A stretch of DNA of 64,000 bases. Origin: UBA5536 sp964592595 (GTDB lineage Bacteria; Bacteroidota; Bacteroidia; Bacteroidales; F082). Below the pieces are notes generated by a model. That model had not been told where the DNA came from, did not search any database, and worked only from the letters and a program-made list of their open reading frames with translations. How positions within the stretch are numbered: position 1 is the stretch's first letter; each line of letters opens with the position of its first letter. The position numbers and the translations under genes were made by a program. Shown here piece after piece: positions 24,964-34,607 of the stretch. The DNA lies in contig CAZQFH010000017.1 in the NCBI GenBank assembly GCA_964592595.1, forward strand, positions 1 to 64,000, given 5' to 3'.

Positions 24964-27144
24964 ATGGCCAAAAAGAAATCTACTAAAGGAACCAAGAGCA
25001 CTTTCACGAATACTATTTTGAGTATTTTCGGCGAGCAACCTTTCAAACCACTTAATTACAAGCAAATAGCCAAGTTACTGGGGGTAAAGGATAAAGCTGG
25101 TAAAGATATTATTGACAAGATTTTACGTGAGTTGCTACAAGAGGGAAAGCTCCGTGAGGAAAGGCCTTTCCGTTATGTTCTCAGCAAGGACATGCTTTCG
25201 CAGATTGGCGGTAAAAGTAAGGTAATAGTTGGTAAGGTAGATATGAAAAGCACCGGCAAAGCCTATGTAACTCCTGACGACGGCGGTGAAGATATTTTTA
25301 TTGCGGCCAACAATACCGGACAGGCGTTGCATGAGGATGTGGTAAAGGTAGCATTGTTCCCGAAGCGTAAAAACAAAAAGACTGAAGGACAGATTGTTGA
25401 AATACTGCAACGCACCAAAACAGATTTTGTAGGGGTGCTTACGATCAGCCGCGATTTTGGGTTTGTGGTGCCCGACAGCCAGCATATGCCCATGGATATT
25501 TTTATCCCTAAATCAGCACTGAACAATGCCAAAAATGGCGACAAAGTAGTGATTCGCATTGGTGAATGGCCCGAGCAGTCGAAGAATCCTTTTGGCGAAG
25601 TGATTCATGTGCTGGGCCGGCCCGGCGAAAACAATGTGGAGATGCAGTCGATTCTGGCCGAGCATCACTATCCGCTGCAGTTTCCGCCTGCTGTTGAAAA
25701 AGAAGCAGCATCGATTTCCGAAAAGCTTTCTGCAAGCGAAATGGCCAGCCGAAAAGATTTCCGCAAGGTATTTACCATCACAATTGATCCGGCTGATGCC
25801 AAAGATTTTGATGATGCACTGTCTTTGCGTAAACTGGAAAATGGCAATTGGGAAGTAGGTGTGCACATAGCTGATGTGGCGCACTATGTGAAGCCCGGTA
25901 CAGCACTGGATGAGGAAGCCAAAGAAAGGGGAACCTCTGTTTATCTCGTTGATCGGGTAATTCCCATGCTGCCCGAAAAGCTTTCCAATGGGGTGTGTTC
26001 TTTGCGGCCCAATGAAGACAAACGCTGTTTTTCTGCTGTTTTTGAGATGAACGAAGAAGCTGAAATTTTGGATGAATGGATTGGAAAAACTTTGATAAAC
26101 TCTAACCGTCGTTATGCTTACGAAGAGGTGCAGGCTATGATTGAAGGAGGCGAAGGTGACTACAAACAGGAAATTATGCTTTTGCACCGGTTGGCCGAAA
26201 AGCTAAGGGCAAAAAGAATGGCTAACGGCTCTATTAATTTCCATTCCGAAGAGGTGAAGTTTATTCTCGACGAAAATGCCAAGCCGATTGATACCTATGT
26301 AAAAGTGCAGCAAGAAAGCCATATGTTGATTGAAGACTTTATGTTGCTGGCCAATAGGCGTGTAGCTGAAAAAATTGGTAAGGTAAAGGGCAGAGCCAAA
26401 GCCAAAACCTTTGTGTACCGCATCCACGATGAGCCCAATCCTGAAAAGCTGAATACTTTCACACAAATGGTTTCGCGCCTGGGCTATAAAATGGATATCA
26501 GCAACCGCCAAAAGCTGGTGAAATCCTACAACAGTCTTTTTGAGGCTGTTGAAGGGAAAGGTGAAAAAACCCTGATCGAAACTGTTGCCATCCGAACCAT
26601 GGCCAAAGCCGAATACAGCACCGAAAATATTGGCCATTATGGTTTGGCTTTTCCATTTTATACCCACTTCACCTCCCCTATCCGGCGTTATCCTGATTTG
26701 TTGGTGCACAGGTTGTTAGAGCGTTATTTAATTGAAAACAAGCCTTCGGTAAGTCCCGAAACCTACGAACCAATGTGTCAGCATGCCAGCGAAATGGAAC
26801 GCCGGGCTGCTGAGATGGAGCGCGATTCAGTAAAATACAAACAGGCCGAATACCTCTCGGATAAGATTGGAAAAGTGTTTGATGGCCAGATTTCGGGTGT
26901 GAGCAAATGGGGACTTTTTGTTGAGCTAAAAACCAGCAAATGTGAAGGGTTGGTGCGATACAGCGAAATGCCCGGCGACTTTTATTATCTGGATGAGGAA
27001 AACTTCCGTGTAATCGGACAGGAATTTGGGAAAATTTTCCGTTTGGGCGATGCTGTAAAGATTAAAGTAAAAAAGGTTGATCTGCTGAAGAAACAAATGG
27101 ATTTTCAGTTAATCGAAACCGATCAGGCGAGGAGTTTTAGATAG
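24964..27144 (+). CDS. rnr: Ribonuclease R
   Basis: From the ATG at 24964 (MAKKKSTKGT) the 726-residue enzyme has an N-terminal winged-helix region (about 20-75), cold-shock domains, the RNB catalytic domain with DPADAKDFDDALS (about 276-288) and HIADVAHYVK, and a C-terminal S1 domain (GQISGVSKWGLFVEL). It degrades structured RNA 3' to 5'. The GTG at 24904 gives 20 extra residues without coding character. It stands alone. Confidence 0.95.
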   Translation: MAKKKSTKGTKSTFTNTILSIFGEQPFKPLNYKQIAKLLGVKDKAGKDIIDKILRELLQEGKLREERPFRYVLSKDMLSQIGGKSKVIVGKVDMKSTGKAYVTPDDGGEDIFIAANNTGQALHEDVVKVALFPKRKNKKTEGQIVEILQRTKTDFVGVLTISRDFGFVVPDSQHMPMDIFIPKSALNNAKNGDKVVIRIGEWPEQSKNPFGEVIHVLGRPGENNVEMQSILAEHHYPLQFPPAVEKEAASISEKLSASEMASRKDFRKVFTITIDPADAKDFDDALSLRKLENGNWEVGVHIADVAHYVKPGTALDEEAKERGTSVYLVDRVIPMLPEKLSNGVCSLRPNEDKRCFSAVFEMNEEAEILDEWIGKTLINSNRRYAYEEVQAMIEGGEGDYKQEIMLLHRLAEKLRAKRMANGSINFHSEEVKFILDENAKPIDTYVKVQQESHMLIEDFMLLANRRVAEKIGKVKGRAKAKTFVYRIHDEPNPEKLNTFTQMVSRLGYKMDISNRQKLVKSYNSLFEAVEGKGEKTLIETVAIRTMAKAEYSTENIGHYGLAFPFYTHFTSPIRRYPDLLVHRLLERYLIENKPSVSPETYEPMCQHASEMERRAAEMERDSVKYKQAEYLSDKIGKVFDGQISGVSKWGLFVELKTSKCEGLVRYSEMPGDFYYLDEENFRVIGQEFGKIFRLGDAVKIKVKKVDLLKKQMDFQLIETDQARSFR

Positions 27145-27252
27145 AGATAAATTGCTTGCAAAACCGCTCTGCAGTTTGATTGGTGGTACAACGATGAAAA
27201 AAAGAATGTAGTTTATTGGTTCATAAACCAGTAGTAATAAAGCCATAATTTT

Positions 27253-27552
27253 CTATTCAGTAATTCGAATTTTTAGATCCATACGTTCGTGCAGAATTCT
27301 TGTTATTTCAATTGGTTTGTTCTCTATGGCACGATAAAAAATGATATGACGGTTTACTTTTAGTCCAAATAGATCTGAAGAAATTTCTGCGTATTTTTTT
27401 CCTAAATTTGGATCATATGCAATGTCTTTGAAACTTTCAATTAACAAATTGTAGTATTTGTCTGCTTGATATTCTGACCAGTTGTCGGCTGTATAATTCC
27501 ATATACTGTTTAGATCTGCAACAGCCTTAAAGGTTATTTTATAATCAGCCAT
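27253..27552 (-). CDS. RelE/ParE-family toxin
   Basis: The 99-residue protein has the ParE pattern: YKITFKAVADLNSIWNYTADNWS, YYNLLIESFKDIAYDPNLGK, GLKVNRHIIFYR and ITRILHERMDL. ParE-type toxins usually poison DNA gyrase, whereas RelE types cut mRNA. The HERMDL ending and the ParD-like partner favour ParE. It overlaps the antitoxin gene by eight bases. Confidence 0.92.
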   Translation of the reverse strand: MADYKITFKAVADLNSIWNYTADNWSEYQADKYYNLLIESFKDIAYDPNLGKKYAEISSDLFGLKVNRHIIFYRAIENKPIEITRILHERMDLKIRITE

Positions 27553-27793
27553 GCTTTTTTCTGTTCGATTTCAATGCCTCAAGGTTATTTTTGGCATCAA
27601 AATCAATATCGATTCCACTATCTGTTCCTTCCTGAATAGCATTTTTTAGCGCAATTACTTTACTTTCTTCATTTTCCAGAAGCCTTAGCCCGGCACGAAT
27701 TACTTCACTTACATTTTTGTACCGGCCTGCCGAAACCTGAGCTTGTATAAACTGATCAAAATAATCTCCTAATGATATGGATGTGTTTTTCAT
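27545..27793 (-). CDS. ParD-type antitoxin
   Basis: From the ATG at 27793 (MKNTSISLGD) the 82-residue protein has a ribbon-helix-helix N-terminus (SISLGDYFDQFIQAQVSAGR, NVSEVIRAGLRLLE) and a C-terminal helical tail rich in Asp and Lys. It is the ParD family with the toxin gene downstream. A longer frame reaches 27847 through the operator and is not likely to be the true start. Confidence 0.92.
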   Translation of the reverse strand: MKNTSISLGDYFDQFIQAQVSAGRYKNVSEVIRAGLRLLENEESKVIALKNAIQEGTDSGIDIDFDAKNNLEALKSNRKKHG

Positions 27794-27816
27794 AAGAACT
27801 AATTTGTGACAATGGA

Positions 27817-27837
27817 CAAAAATACCAAATATTGGTA
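27817..27837. promoter_or_regulatory. Promoter and operator of the ParDE module
   Basis: CAAAAATA (27817-27824) is a TATTTTTG -7 box on the minus strand. It abuts the perfect palindrome TACCAA-ATA-TTGGTA (27823-27837). The location fits autorepression by the ribbon-helix-helix antitoxin. Confidence 0.6.
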
Positions 27838-27940
27838 AAACTGTCAAGTTTAAGAATAGTACTGATGAATAATTATTGGTTAATAAGGAGGTATTCTAAG
27901 TTTTTATAACACTGTTTCACAATCGTTTGGAGGTATCATA

Positions 27941-27975
27941 AAAAAAAACGCCGCACCACAAAGGGCGCAGCGTTT
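27941..27975 (-). terminator. Intrinsic terminator of the giant T9SS gene
   Basis: Read on the minus strand, AAACGCTGCGCC pairs with GGTGCGGCGTTT with minor mismatches and is followed by an uninterrupted T run of at least eight bases. It lies 24 bases past the stop of the 1493-residue gene. Confidence 0.8.
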
Positions 27976-27998
27976 CGATTATCAGACCAAAGCTGAAT

Positions 27999-30900
27999 TT
28001 ATTGAACCAAAATCTTTTGGTGGGTGATTTGATTTTCACGTTGTATTGCTATGATTAACAAGTCTTTGGCTTCAACGGATTTGTTGAAAGTATTTGCATT
28101 GGCTTCAAAACGATCGATCAGCCTTCCGGTAGCATCCGTAATGCTAATTTGATCACCGGCTTGCAGTCCTTGCAGGGTAAATGATCCTGTGTTGGGATTT
28201 GGATAAACACTCACGCTGGAAGCTAATGTTTCGTCCAGATCAAGGATAACGGTTTCCATAGTGGCCAGCATTGAGAGGCCTCCCATGTGGAAGTGTCCGT
28301 CGTGCTGAGGCATGGCTGCATCATAAGTAACAGTAAGGTCGTAGGCCATCCCCTGATCCTGCAGGTAAGCTTTCCAGTAAATGGTTTCTCCAAATTCAAA
28401 TCCTTCTTTTTCAGGAGTCATCGGGTCGTCTCCATAGGCGGTAATCATCAGTTGACCATTTTGGTAAGCTACGGCGCCTGCGCAATAGGGCATGCCATTT
28501 TCGTGGTAAAACACACCCATCACATCGCCTGGATTCATCTCCAGTCCGCTGCGAACAGCCGCTTCAACAGGAATATAAATGTTATGCACAAAATTTGTCG
28601 GCACAAACTCCCAGCCTTCAGGCATGTTGATGGTAGAGTCGTTGGAAATGAAAACCGAAGCCGGCATACTTTCACCAATATCAAACACACTGGTCACTTC
28701 GTACAAGAATCCACCTGGTGCTTCCAGCACATCAGTCCAGTTGGTTTCAGCGATAGGCTGGGCATTTAGGGCATCGCCATTGCGATATACCTTGTAACCC
28801 ACGAAAGTTGCATTAGCAGCACGTTGGTTATGATCAAAGCTGAACGGAGCTTTCTCCAGTGTCAGATTATTGGAGGTTATAGTATTGGTTTCCGGTACTG
28901 GAATTCCATCCTGATACGTAAGCGGAGCAATGCTGTCGCCTTGTCCGATCCATGCGCGGATGTTCCAGTTGTAGGGTAATCCATATTCGGTAAGTGTCAT
29001 CCAGTCTTCACCCGGAAGTTTTACAAGATCACCTTTGCCAAACTCAGCTGGACCAAAATCAACCCCTGCAGCGTAATAATAAGGCTCGCTATTTACTTCA
29101 TATCCAAGCCAAAGGGTAACCTCAGGATCAATTGCAATAGGGTTTACAAGTTCAATATCATTCCACGACATAGCCTCAATGGAAGTTACATCTTGTTCGA
29201 GCAGCAGGTTTTCTGCTTCGTCGCCGGTATATACTTTCAGGGTGAACGAAGGAATATTGTCCCATGCATAGAAACCCAGGTGTGTTATCGTTTTATTTAC
29301 ATAGAATTGCAATATTTCTGATTCAAATTTTGCTGAGGCTTCAAACGATTCGGGTCCGCCAATAGCAGTTTGTATGCCCCCGTTTCCGTATTGCAACATC
29401 AGGGGATTCACGCCCGGAGGATACCAGTTCAGGTTTACGGTATCGCCTGATAATTCAGCTGTTAATGAGGATGGTGAAGGCAGGTTTACAAAAGCATACA
29501 AAGGTATGTTGTATTCAACCAGCTCAAAGTCAAAATGGCTTTGTATTAAAAGGTTTGCCTCATAAGCACCCACTTCATTTCCCTGGAAGCTAACCGTAAT
29601 GGTAGCGCTGTCGCCCGGAAGTAAATGTGAGTTATTGATGTATGGCTGAAAGAAGTAAGAGTCAGATCCGGTAAATACAAATGCGGGTACGGGAGAATTG
29701 TTAACCACCTGAACAGTTTTGGTAATTTGCTCATTGATATTTACCATACCAAAATCAAGATTATCTTCGGAGAGAAGCAGGCCGGCATCTCCAGTTACCA
29801 ACATATTGATGGTCAGTGGTGTAACAGGTTGATTCAAGTTGTTTGTAAGCAGGTTGATAAGTATAGTACGCTGACCGGGATACATGGATGTAGCATCAAA
29901 GGTGAGGGTAATATTTTCAAAAGTACCGGGTGCTATTGTACCACTTTCGCTGCTGAAGCTTATGCCATCAGGAAGCACCTGCGTTTCCCATTCCAGATCA
30001 ATCAAACCTTCGTTTGCAAAAGTGATTTCGTAGGTTTTAATTTCAACACCACCTTCGATGGAGTCGTTGATTGCATCCGGGGTAAGTGTTAGGGTTGGTG
30101 AGCCAACCTGGATCGTACGAAAAACCTGATTGCTTTCGCCCTCAGCATAAACAGCGCTCACACCATATTCAAAAGTGCCTAATCCGATTGCTTCATCCAG
30201 GTAGGTGTTTTCCGTTGTAAGTTCTTGAATAAGCTCGCCATCACGATAAAGATTGTAACCTACAAAAGCCATAGACCTTTGCGCAGTGCCCTGATAGGGA
30301 AAAACACTGCTGAGGCCGTCGTATTTTTGCTGTTTGAGGCTCATACCTTCATTTATATTTATTTCCCGAGCAACAGGTTGTGGCAGTAGAGCTGTAGTTC
30401 CGTTGGTCTCGGTAACAAATGCCTTGATGAGCCAGTTGTTATCAAAGCCAAATTCTGTGAGCGATTGCCATTCTCCGTAAATGTTGATTAAGTCGCTCAA
30501 CCCTGCTACTGCACTTCCAATATCCATAGCTGCAGCATATTCGTTGAATGCCTGATTGATTTCTATTGCGAGGTAGATTGACTCATCAGCATTAATAGTT
30601 ACGGGGGTGTTTAGATTAACAACATTCCATTGATTGTTTTCGTAGGATGTGATAGGCTGGCTATAGATTAAGGTGTTGAGGCTGTCGTCACCATAGATTT
30701 TGATGGTGTACGAAGTAAGTTCGCTGGTTGGGTAAAAAGCAACATTAACAATGGATTGACCGTCAAAGTCTTCCAATGTATTAGCCGGCCAGCCGATAGC
30801 TATCTCAAAAGTTGTTTCATCACCTGTACCAACAGAATAGTAATAATCTTCGGAACAGTATGCCAGCCAACTGCCCTGATCACCAGTAACATCAGCCCAT

Positions 30901-32480
30901 TCCAGCTGTACATCAGCATTGTCAATTACTTCTCCGAAAAGGTATATTGGAGCGGGCACTATGCCTGAACCTGTGAGCAGTACTTCTGCCTCTTCGTTCA
31001 CCGGATCGTTGGTGTTGAAGGTGATAGTGCCACTGTAATCTTCCACATTGGCAGGCGTAAATACAAATTGCAGGTAAGCAGAGTGCTGCGCGGGAATCAG
31101 CAATTCGTCAACCACTGCGTCAAAATATGGATTATCAGATACAAAGTTGTTCAAAATCAAATCTTCAAGGCCGGTATTAACGACCATTAACTGCTTGATT
31201 GAAGGCTGATTGAGCATCGCGTCACCAAAATCCAATTCATTGGTGTACATGTAAAAACCAGGAGCGGAAATGGTAGTAAATTGCATTGGATACTCGTATT
31301 CGGGGAAAGCCTGATCGTTGGTAGAAAAGATGATATTTTCCGTATAAGTTCCAGGTGTATAATAGTAGGTATAAAAATAAACATCAACGGTTTGAGAGGC
31401 TTCTGGTGCAACGGTTCCCTGGTATTCACCCAAGGCAATGTCATGGCTTTCGGGCCAGGCTGACCAAATCAATTCAACATCGCCGTTATTCACTATTTCA
31501 ATTGGACGAATTACGACATTACCAATAGGCAGCGTATCAATAAACGGATCGGGCAAAACTACAAATTCGGGTGAACCAATCATAACGCTTGTCTGTGATT
31601 GTGCACTTTCGTCGCTGCCGTAAACAGCTGAAACGCCATACGTGTATATGCCGTTAGCAACATCAACATCTGCGTAGTTTAAATCGTTGGTATTGCCCAC
31701 TACTGTACCATTTCTGTAAATGTTGTAGCTGTCTGGCAATGTTCTAAGGCCATCTTCCCGAATGGGAGCAGCAACAGGCGTTCCGGTTTTCGATTTCAAT
31801 TCGCCTTTGGCGTAAACAGGGAACCTACGTGTAACAGGATCGGGAGTGATTTGAGCACGGTTGCCGGCATTGTCGCTCACAAAAGCGCGGATGCTGATGT
31901 TGTTGTCGAAACCATATGCTGTAAGGCTTTCCCAAAAACCCTGATAATTAATCAGGTCGCCAAACCCTGCTTCTGCAGGGCCATTATCCAAGCCAACAGG
32001 ATAAGTATAATCGTTGGGCTGTTGCAGCTCAACAGAAATATACAGATCTTTTGAAGCGTCGATGGCAGGCGGTGAATTCAGGTAGAACAGGTTCCATGCA
32101 TCCGGAACAAAATCAAAAACTTCCTGTTCATATATCAAAGTGTTGCCATTTTCGCCTTCATAAATTTTTACTGAAAGGTTGCTAACGTCCTCAAACAAAT
32201 AGTATTCTACCTGTATGATATTGAAATTATCAAAGCCAGATAATTGTTCAGGTGTAAAACGTATCCCAACTGAGAAAGGAACAAGACTGGCATATCCCAG
32301 CCCGGTGAAGTTGGTTCCATCTGTCCAGGCAAGTTCTGTAAGCTGTCCTTCAAATGGTTCTTCCCATTGCAGGTTAACATCATTACCATTAACTGCTGCA
32401 GTAAGTCCGTAAGGTGGATTTTGAGCCAGCATATATTGTGCTGACATAAGTGCTAAAAAAAGTGTGATTAGTTTTTTCAT
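27999..32480 (-). CDS. Giant T9SS-secreted protein with three repeated modules
   Basis: The 1493-residue product has a signal peptide (to about residue 19). Three long repeats each combine a fibronectin-like strand set (PYGLTAAVNGNDVNLQWEEP), a lectin-like part with SLTAYGFDNNISIRAF-type endings, and Hydin/ASPM-type domains (LDFGDAMLNQPSIKQLMVVN). Repeats cover about 20-500, 510-1000 and 1010-1330. The C-terminus (about 1415-1493) is a type A T9SS sorting domain (VSVYPNPNTGSFTLQGLQ). It is most likely a surface adhesin or scaffold, with no catalytic motif seen. It is monocistronic with its own terminator. Confidence 0.85.
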   Translation of the reverse strand: MKKLITLFLALMSAQYMLAQNPPYGLTAAVNGNDVNLQWEEPFEGQLTELAWTDGTNFTGLGYASLVPFSVGIRFTPEQLSGFDNFNIIQVEYYLFEDVSNLSVKIYEGENGNTLIYEQEVFDFVPDAWNLFYLNSPPAIDASKDLYISVELQQPNDYTYPVGLDNGPAEAGFGDLINYQGFWESLTAYGFDNNISIRAFVSDNAGNRAQITPDPVTRRFPVYAKGELKSKTGTPVAAPIREDGLRTLPDSYNIYRNGTVVGNTNDLNYADVDVANGIYTYGVSAVYGSDESAQSQTSVMIGSPEFVVLPDPFIDTLPIGNVVIRPIEIVNNGDVELIWSAWPESHDIALGEYQGTVAPEASQTVDVYFYTYYYTPGTYTENIIFSTNDQAFPEYEYPMQFTTISAPGFYMYTNELDFGDAMLNQPSIKQLMVVNTGLEDLILNNFVSDNPYFDAVVDELLIPAQHSAYLQFVFTPANVEDYSGTITFNTNDPVNEEAEVLLTGSGIVPAPIYLFGEVIDNADVQLEWADVTGDQGSWLAYCSEDYYYSVGTGDETTFEIAIGWPANTLEDFDGQSIVNVAFYPTSELTSYTIKIYGDDSLNTLIYSQPITSYENNQWNVVNLNTPVTINADESIYLAIEINQAFNEYAAAMDIGSAVAGLSDLINIYGEWQSLTEFGFDNNWLIKAFVTETNGTTALLPQPVAREININEGMSLKQQKYDGLSSVFPYQGTAQRSMAFVGYNLYRDGELIQELTTENTYLDEAIGLGTFEYGVSAVYAEGESNQVFRTIQVGSPTLTLTPDAINDSIEGGVEIKTYEITFANEGLIDLEWETQVLPDGISFSSESGTIAPGTFENITLTFDATSMYPGQRTILINLLTNNLNQPVTPLTINMLVTGDAGLLLSEDNLDFGMVNINEQITKTVQVVNNSPVPAFVFTGSDSYFFQPYINNSHLLPGDSATITVSFQGNEVGAYEANLLIQSHFDFELVEYNIPLYAFVNLPSPSSLTAELSGDTVNLNWYPPGVNPLMLQYGNGGIQTAIGGPESFEASAKFESEILQFYVNKTITHLGFYAWDNIPSFTLKVYTGDEAENLLLEQDVTSIEAMSWNDIELVNPIAIDPEVTLWLGYEVNSEPYYYAAGVDFGPAEFGKGDLVKLPGEDWMTLTEYGLPYNWNIRAWIGQGDSIAPLTYQDGIPVPETNTITSNNLTLEKAPFSFDHNQRAANATFVGYKVYRNGDALNAQPIAETNWTDVLEAPGGFLYEVTSVFDIGESMPASVFISNDSTINMPEGWEFVPTNFVHNIYIPVEAAVRSGLEMNPGDVMGVFYHENGMPYCAGAVAYQNGQLMITAYGDDPMTPEKEGFEFGETIYWKAYLQDQGMAYDLTVTYDAAMPQHDGHFHMGGLSMLATMETVILDLDETLASSVSVYPNPNTGSFTLQGLQAGDQISITDATGRLIDRFEANANTFNKSVEAKDLLIIAIQRENQITHQKILVQ

Positions 32481-32671
32481 TTTTCTTTATTTGCTGGTTT
32501 AGTGTTCAGCTCAGACAGCTTAAAGTTTTAGTACCCTTAGTTGAGTTAAAGCATATTTGATTACTTAAAATAACTGGCTAAAAACATATTAGAACAGCTT
32601 AATGTTCACAGTCAAGATTAAAAGCCAAAGTTTTTTAGAAAAGCTGTAACTTTCCCCATTATTTTACAGCT

Positions 32672-33166
32672 ATGAAGATTATTTTTTGGTTAATGGTATT
32701 TTTCACTTCAATCTTTTTTTCTGCTTGCAAGCAAGCTGATGAACCAATGCTGAAAGTGCCAGATTGTGGTGAATCTTTTTGCATGAGTGCCTATCGTGCC
32801 AATAAAGAGTGGGTAGATGACTACAGTGCTCAGCTCTTTAACTATCAATTTAATGATGGTTATTCGGTTGCAATATGGAGAAACATGAGTAGTGAGCCGC
32901 CAACTAATTTTGTAATAAAAATTGGTAATTCTCAGCGCCCAACGCTTGATGGGCCTGGAATTTTCAGGTTCGACCCTTATGAAACGGCCTTCTTTAGTGC
33001 AGAAATTGAGCGCGACAGCATGGTCAGGTTTTTAGGTTATAGTGGCTTTATACAGGTCGATTCTGTTTCGGAGCGTTATTTTTCGGGTGAGTTTGAATTG
33101 GATGCACAGGTTGATACTTTAGCCAACTATCTCAAGTTCAAAGGGAAATTCGAAATTCAGGAGTAA
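32672..33166 (+). CDS. Putative lipoprotein of unknown function
   Basis: The 164-residue product has a lipobox FFSAC (Cys about residue 19), so it is probably an envelope lipoprotein. The mature part is mainly beta (GYSVAIWRNM, FVIKIGNS, FRFDPYETAFFSAEIER) and contains three further cysteines (PDCGESFC). No family was recognised. The gene ends one base before the convergent outer-membrane protein gene, with no terminator between them. Confidence 0.7.
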   Translation: MKIIFWLMVFFTSIFFSACKQADEPMLKVPDCGESFCMSAYRANKEWVDDYSAQLFNYQFNDGYSVAIWRNMSSEPPTNFVIKIGNSQRPTLDGPGIFRFDPYETAFFSAEIERDSMVRFLGYSGFIQVDSVSERYFSGEFELDAQVDTLANYLKFKGKFEIQE

Positions 33167-34033
33167 TTAGTTGAAGGGCTGAAAACTCATGCTGCCTCCA
33201 ATCCATGTGATACGCGCTTTATCGTAGAGGCTGTAAGGAATATAACCATGAAAAGCATCCAGCATAATAGTAAATGGAGCGCTTCCCTCCTTCCCTATCT
33301 CAATACCGGCAGCGAGACGCGTTCCGGGATAGAAGTTGGTCTCTTGTTCAAATTGGATGTGCATTGCTCCCATCCAGCGCAACCATTCTTTTGAGGCGAT
33401 AGGTTTTTTCCAGCTAAAACCTGCGTCACCCAGCATTCTTTTTCTTTCGTATGCGCTATGCGGAATTATGCCAAGTGTTCCGTAAAACGTCCAATGCGCA
33501 GCGATAAAAGCTGCACTGATATCAAGTACTTCGTAAATGCGCGGATTAGGCAGATAAGCCGTGATAAAATGACGGTAGATAAAATCATCACCCAGATGGG
33601 CGGAGATATGATACAGTCTGATTCTAAATGCCCAACTATCAGAATCTTTCCAATTGTAATGAATGCCAACCTTATATTCGGTATTGAAGTGATTGACCTG
33701 AAACCAGTTGAGCGGATCTTCGAAAATGAATTGCGTATAAGTTGCAATCTCTACTCCAAGTTCTCTTTGTTTTACAGCTTTTGATTCCCATCGGTAAATA
33801 CCTCGGTTGATACCAGCCGAATAATTGGCAAACATACGGTTTGGCCATCCCGAAGGGGTGTGTAACACATACAAAGACCCACTGAACTGTGCCTCTCTGT
33901 AGTCGAGTGGCTTTTCGGGGAAAAGGCTTTCTTTTGGCAGCCAGCCAATGGAGTTTTGGGCGCCGCATGGCAGGACAGCAATCAGGATAAAAAACAACAC
34001 TGCAACCAAAAAGCCTTGTTTATGCTCAAACAT
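33167..34033 (-). CDS. DUF1207-like outer-membrane protein
   Basis: The 288-residue product has a signal peptide (to about residue 25, PCGAQ) and strands typical of a small outer-membrane barrel. The start of the mature part (LPKESLFPEKPLDYREAQFS) resembles DUF1207 proteins, and it ends with MSFQPFN, a terminal aromatic. The function is unknown. It follows the thioesterase gene by 20 bases and is probably cotranscribed with it. Confidence 0.65.
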   Translation of the reverse strand: MFEHKQGFLVAVLFFILIAVLPCGAQNSIGWLPKESLFPEKPLDYREAQFSGSLYVLHTPSGWPNRMFANYSAGINRGIYRWESKAVKQRELGVEIATYTQFIFEDPLNWFQVNHFNTEYKVGIHYNWKDSDSWAFRIRLYHISAHLGDDFIYRHFITAYLPNPRIYEVLDISAAFIAAHWTFYGTLGIIPHSAYERKRMLGDAGFSWKKPIASKEWLRWMGAMHIQFEQETNFYPGTRLAAGIEIGKEGSAPFTIMLDAFHGYIPYSLYDKARITWIGGSMSFQPFN

Positions 34034-34053
34034 AATTAGTGGTTGCGTTATTT

Positions 34054-34449
34054 TTAGAAATGTTTATCCAGTATTTCGGGCAAAAAAGGACGGCCTTGCC
34101 GGTTGATGGAAGTTCCGATAATGCGTGCCGAGATAATTGGCTTTTGATCGCTCGTACGGATGATTTGTTGCACAAAACCAAAACGCAAAGTGGAGATACG
34201 CTCCAGCTGGCAGCTCACTTCACATTCGTCTCCACTTCTGAGTGGGAAATGATAATCCATTTCTATCCGTTTTACAACCAGCAAGATGCCCTCTTCATTG
34301 AGTTTTGCAAAATCAAGACCAATGGTTTTCAAGAATTCGTGTCGGGCATGTTCGAGGTAATGCTGGTAATTGGCATTATTTACAACGCCTTGCATATCAC
34401 ATTCGTAATCGCGCACTTTTAATTTTATAGTAAATGAATGCTCTGTCAT
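34054..34449 (-). CDS. Acyl-CoA thioesterase (hotdog-fold, 4HBT family)
   Basis: From the ATG at 34449 (MTEHSFTIKL) the 131-residue protein has the 4HBT pattern: VRDYECDMQGVVNNANYQHY with the catalytic Asp and Asn region, then LEHARHEFL and VVKRIEMDYHFPLRSGDE. It hydrolyses acyl-CoA thioesters; the preferred chain is unknown. The TTG at 34473 would add eight residues. It precedes the DUF1207-like gene on the same strand. Confidence 0.9.
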   Translation of the reverse strand: MTEHSFTIKLKVRDYECDMQGVVNNANYQHYLEHARHEFLKTIGLDFAKLNEEGILLVVKRIEMDYHFPLRSGDECEVSCQLERISTLRFGFVQQIIRTSDQKPIISARIIGTSINRQGRPFLPEILDKHF

Positions 34450-34546
34450 CGCTTTGATATTTTTACTGGTCAAAAATAAGCTTTTTAGTTTGTTTTGGCC
34501 GGTAATTAATCCTTTTATAAAAGCAAATCAACACGAATAATTGACC

Positions 34547-34583
34547 AAAAAAAATGACATAGCCTTGATGAGACTATGTCATT
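34547..34583 (-). terminator. Intrinsic terminator of the 34608-35384 lipoprotein gene
   Basis: AATGACATAG (34553-34562) and CTATGTCATT (34574-34583) form a perfect 10-bp stem with an 11-base loop. On the minus strand it is followed by eight T. It lies 24 bases past the stop. Confidence 0.85.
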
Positions 34584-34607
34584 GAGTTGGTAAAATCGAC
34601 TTAACAA

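Noticed and set aside
25135..26709. Several minus-strand frames inside RNase R
   Set aside because: They are shadows of the RNase R gene. None has a recognisable domain or start context.
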